This document shows positions 4,871 through 6,366 of a DNA stretch of 6,366 bases, in pieces. The translations under genes and the position numbers were made by a program. The notes below the pieces were generated by a model. The model was given only the letters and a program-made list of their open reading frames with translations. It was not told the DNA's origin and did no database searches. Origin of the DNA: Deltaproteobacteria bacterium (lineage in GTDB: Bacteria; Bdellovibrionota_C; UBA2361; SZUA-149; JADYYL01); the NCBI GenBank assembly GCA_020853655.1, contig JADYYL010000031.1:1-6366 (forward strand). The letters are read 5' to 3'. Each line of letters opens with the position of its first letter. The first letter of the stretch is position 1.

Positions 4871-6256
4871 ATGGAACAGGTTAGTAGCGCACTTCGGCAG
4901 CAACAGATGCCACGCTCCAGCACCCGAGCACTCGTGCTGATCGTCGACGACGAAGATTCCATTAGCTCTACTCTCGCAGACGTTTTTCGTGACGAAGGAT
5001 ACGAAGTGGCTCTCGCGCATACGGGTCCGGAAGCGCTCGAGATGGCAACCATTCTTCAACCCGAGCTGATGTTCCTTGATATCTGGATGCCTGGCTGGGA
5101 CGGTATTGAAACGATGGAGCGCGTCCGCGCCGTCTCTCCTCTGACTGAATATGTCGTCATGTCAGGACACGCCACTATTTCGAATGCGCTTGAGGCGACT
5201 CGACGCGGAGCGTTTGACTTCATTGAGAAGCCGCTCGATCTCGAGAGCCTCCTTCTCTCCGCAGCACGCGCCCTCGAAAGGCGTCAACTACGGATCGAAC
5301 CGGAAACACGCGAGACGCGGACGACGAATGACGGAACGTCATCTCCGACCGCGGTGTCTCGGCTTCCGCTGCTTCGACATGCCGGTGCATTCTCGAACCG
5401 CTTCGCCGGTGAGAATGTCGGTCAGCGCACCATCCGACGAAGCGTCATTCTCTACGGACAGTGCCTCCACTCCGGCCAGAAGAGCGGTCTCATCCTCGAA
5501 CCGCTTCCGCCGAACTCAGGCATCCACTTCGCGCGAATCGGTGACTCGAAATCGGTACCGGCATACGTCGATTACGTCGAGTCGACCGCTTACGCGACAA
5601 AGCTCGCTCACGGTGCCGTTTCGGTTTCCACGATCGAGCATCTCCTCGCCGCTCTCCATACCTATCGAATATCGAATCTCCTCGTGAAATGTAACGCAGA
5701 GGTCCCGATCTTCGATGGATCCTCGCTCGAGTTCTGCCGCATTTTCGAAGATGCAGGCATAGAGGAACAACCCGGCGACTGGCATGAACTGAAGATTGAC
5801 CGCACTTACCGATTCAGCGGCAATTCGGCGCGCGGGGAAGAAATCACTCTCGAGCCGCACGATGGGTTCGAGATTGAATATATTCTCGACTATCCGAAGC
5901 CGATCGGTCGGCAGACGATCGTCTATCGACACCGCGACGTTGAGTCATTCAAGTCCGAGATCGCGCCGGCGCGAACATTTGGGTTCTTGAAAGACATCGG
6001 TCAGCTTCAGAAAGCGGGGCTTGCCGCTGGCGGCCGACTGGACAACTTCATCCTCATCGGCGATGACGGAATCGTGAACACCGAGCTCCGCTTTCCGGAC
6101 GAACCGGTGCGTCACAAAGTACTCGACGCCATCGGTGATCTGTTTCTCATCGGTCGGCCTCTTCGCGGCAAAGTTCGCGCGGTCATGACGGGGCACTCGG
6201 ATAATGTCCGTGTGCTCGCGGAGCTGAAGAAAGCTTTGGTTGCCGACGAGTCTTAA
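4871..6256 (+). CDS. lpxC: Response-regulator receiver fused to UDP-3-O-acyl-GlcNAc deacetylase (LpxC)
   Basis: LpxC is the Zn-dependent deacetylase that makes the committed step of lipid A synthesis in the cytosol. Here the 461-residue protein has three parts. Residues about 20-138 form a CheY-like receiver: acidic pair Asp26/Asp27, phospho-acceptor Asp70 in LDIWMPGWDG, Ser98 in SGHATI, and Lys120 in FIEKPL. The wording closely recalls NtrX-type regulators. Residues about 139-184 are a polar, Thr/Arg-rich linker. Residues 185-461 are a complete LpxC: CLHSG (198-202), STIEHLLAA (253-261, catalytic Glu256 and zinc ligand His257), IFDGS (280-284), ARTFGF (367-372), VRHKVLDAIGDL (413-424, zinc ligands His415 and Asp419, plus Lys416 and Asp423) and GHSDN (441-445, His442). 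All of these lie in one uninterrupted frame. A GAGGT site (4860-4864) overlapping the purA stop supports ATG 4871. E. coli LpxC is about 305 residues and has no receiver. Cys198 replaces the usual Gly of the GLH motif. Control by phosphorylation is inferred. Confidence 0.95.
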   Translation: MEQVSSALRQQQMPRSSTRALVLIVDDEDSISSTLADVFRDEGYEVALAHTGPEALEMATILQPELMFLDIWMPGWDGIETMERVRAVSPLTEYVVMSGHATISNALEATRRGAFDFIEKPLDLESLLLSAARALERRQLRIEPETRETRTTNDGTSSPTAVSRLPLLRHAGAFSNRFAGENVGQRTIRRSVILYGQCLHSGQKSGLILEPLPPNSGIHFARIGDSKSVPAYVDYVESTAYATKLAHGAVSVSTIEHLLAALHTYRISNLLVKCNAEVPIFDGSSLEFCRIFEDAGIEEQPGDWHELKIDRTYRFSGNSARGEEITLEPHDGFEIEYILDYPKPIGRQTIVYRHRDVESFKSEIAPARTFGFLKDIGQLQKAGLAAGGRLDNFILIGDDGIVNTELRFPDEPVRHKVLDAIGDLFLIGRPLRGKVRAVMTGHSDNVRVLAELKKALVADES

Positions 6257-6292
6257 GAAACCTCGGAGGACGTCCCCATTCGACGGCCTTCC
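6257..6292. other. Short intergenic gap after lpxC
   Basis: No terminator is visible here: there is no T-tract, and the only symmetry is the 8-bp palindrome GGACGTCC. If the frame beginning at 6293 on the minus strand is real, this is a convergent gap of 36 bp. Confidence 0.35.
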
Positions 6293-6366
6293 TCAACCAC
6301 CCCAATCACGAGTGGAGCGCACCACGAGTCGCTCCGCCGCCTCAGCTGCCCGGAGCTGGGCACGAC
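6293..6366 (-). CDS. Possible 3' end of a convergent gene (runs in from right edge)
   Basis: Read on the minus strand from the right edge, one frame (codons starting at 6364) gives 23 residues ending at a TGA (6295-6293). The peptide has an alpha-helical, Ala/Glu/Arg-rich run (QLRAAEAAERLVVRS) that looks like natural protein. A second minus-strand frame is also open, to a TAA at 6255-6253, and is less protein-like. The fragment is too short to identify, and it could be chance. No good plus-strand start with a ribosome-binding site exists in the same stretch. Confidence 0.28.
   Translation of the reverse strand, partial: RAQLRAAEAAERLVVRSTRDWGG

Noticed and set aside
6314..6362. Short hairpins GGAGCG/CGCTCC and TGCCC/GGGCA as a terminator for lpxC
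   Set aside because: They have no T-tract, lie 58 bp or more past the stop, and may lie within a convergent coding frame.

Overview
The window looks like chromosomal DNA from a Gram-negative-type (diderm) bacterium. LpxC, the committed enzyme of lipid A synthesis, implies an LPS outer membrane. GC content is moderate to high and codon use is uniform across the long genes. The Azotobacter-type 7Fe ferredoxin, the tandem-domain family 2 glycosyltransferase and especially the receiver-LpxC fusion make me think of Acidobacteriota. That is recollection rather than proof, and I hold it with low to moderate confidence.

Layout. Positions 1-60 hold the probable 5' end of a minus-strand gene whose first 20 codons read like a signal peptide. 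Positions 61-683 are a long non-coding stretch. Its left part (132-335) is a dense set of long palindromes: two copies of a 46-bp hairpin unit on either side of a different, larger hairpin. Its right part holds small hairpins and no convincing gene. Positions 684-2600 encode a 638-residue glycosyltransferase with two GT2-like halves; the N-terminal half appears to have lost its metal-binding motif. A tRNA-Cys(GCA) with its own likely promoter lies at 2832-2902.

From 3199 a tight three-gene cluster reads to the right: a 7Fe ferredoxin, purA (adenylosuccinate synthetase, the first step from IMP to AMP) and a 461-residue protein joining an intact NtrX-like phospho-receiver to a complete LpxC deacetylase. 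The gaps are only 6 and 10 nt, and the ribosome-binding sites overlap the preceding gene ends, so co-transcription is likely. The last 110 nt contain no plus-strand gene. A minus-strand reading frame there may be the end of a convergent gene.

The feature most worth attention is the receiver-LpxC fusion, which suggests that lipid A synthesis may be set directly by a phosphorelay instead of (or as well as) the proteolytic control known from E. coli. The palindrome array and the decayed N-terminal glycosyltransferase domain come next. I see no CRISPR array, transposase, phage gene or toxin-antitoxin pair.
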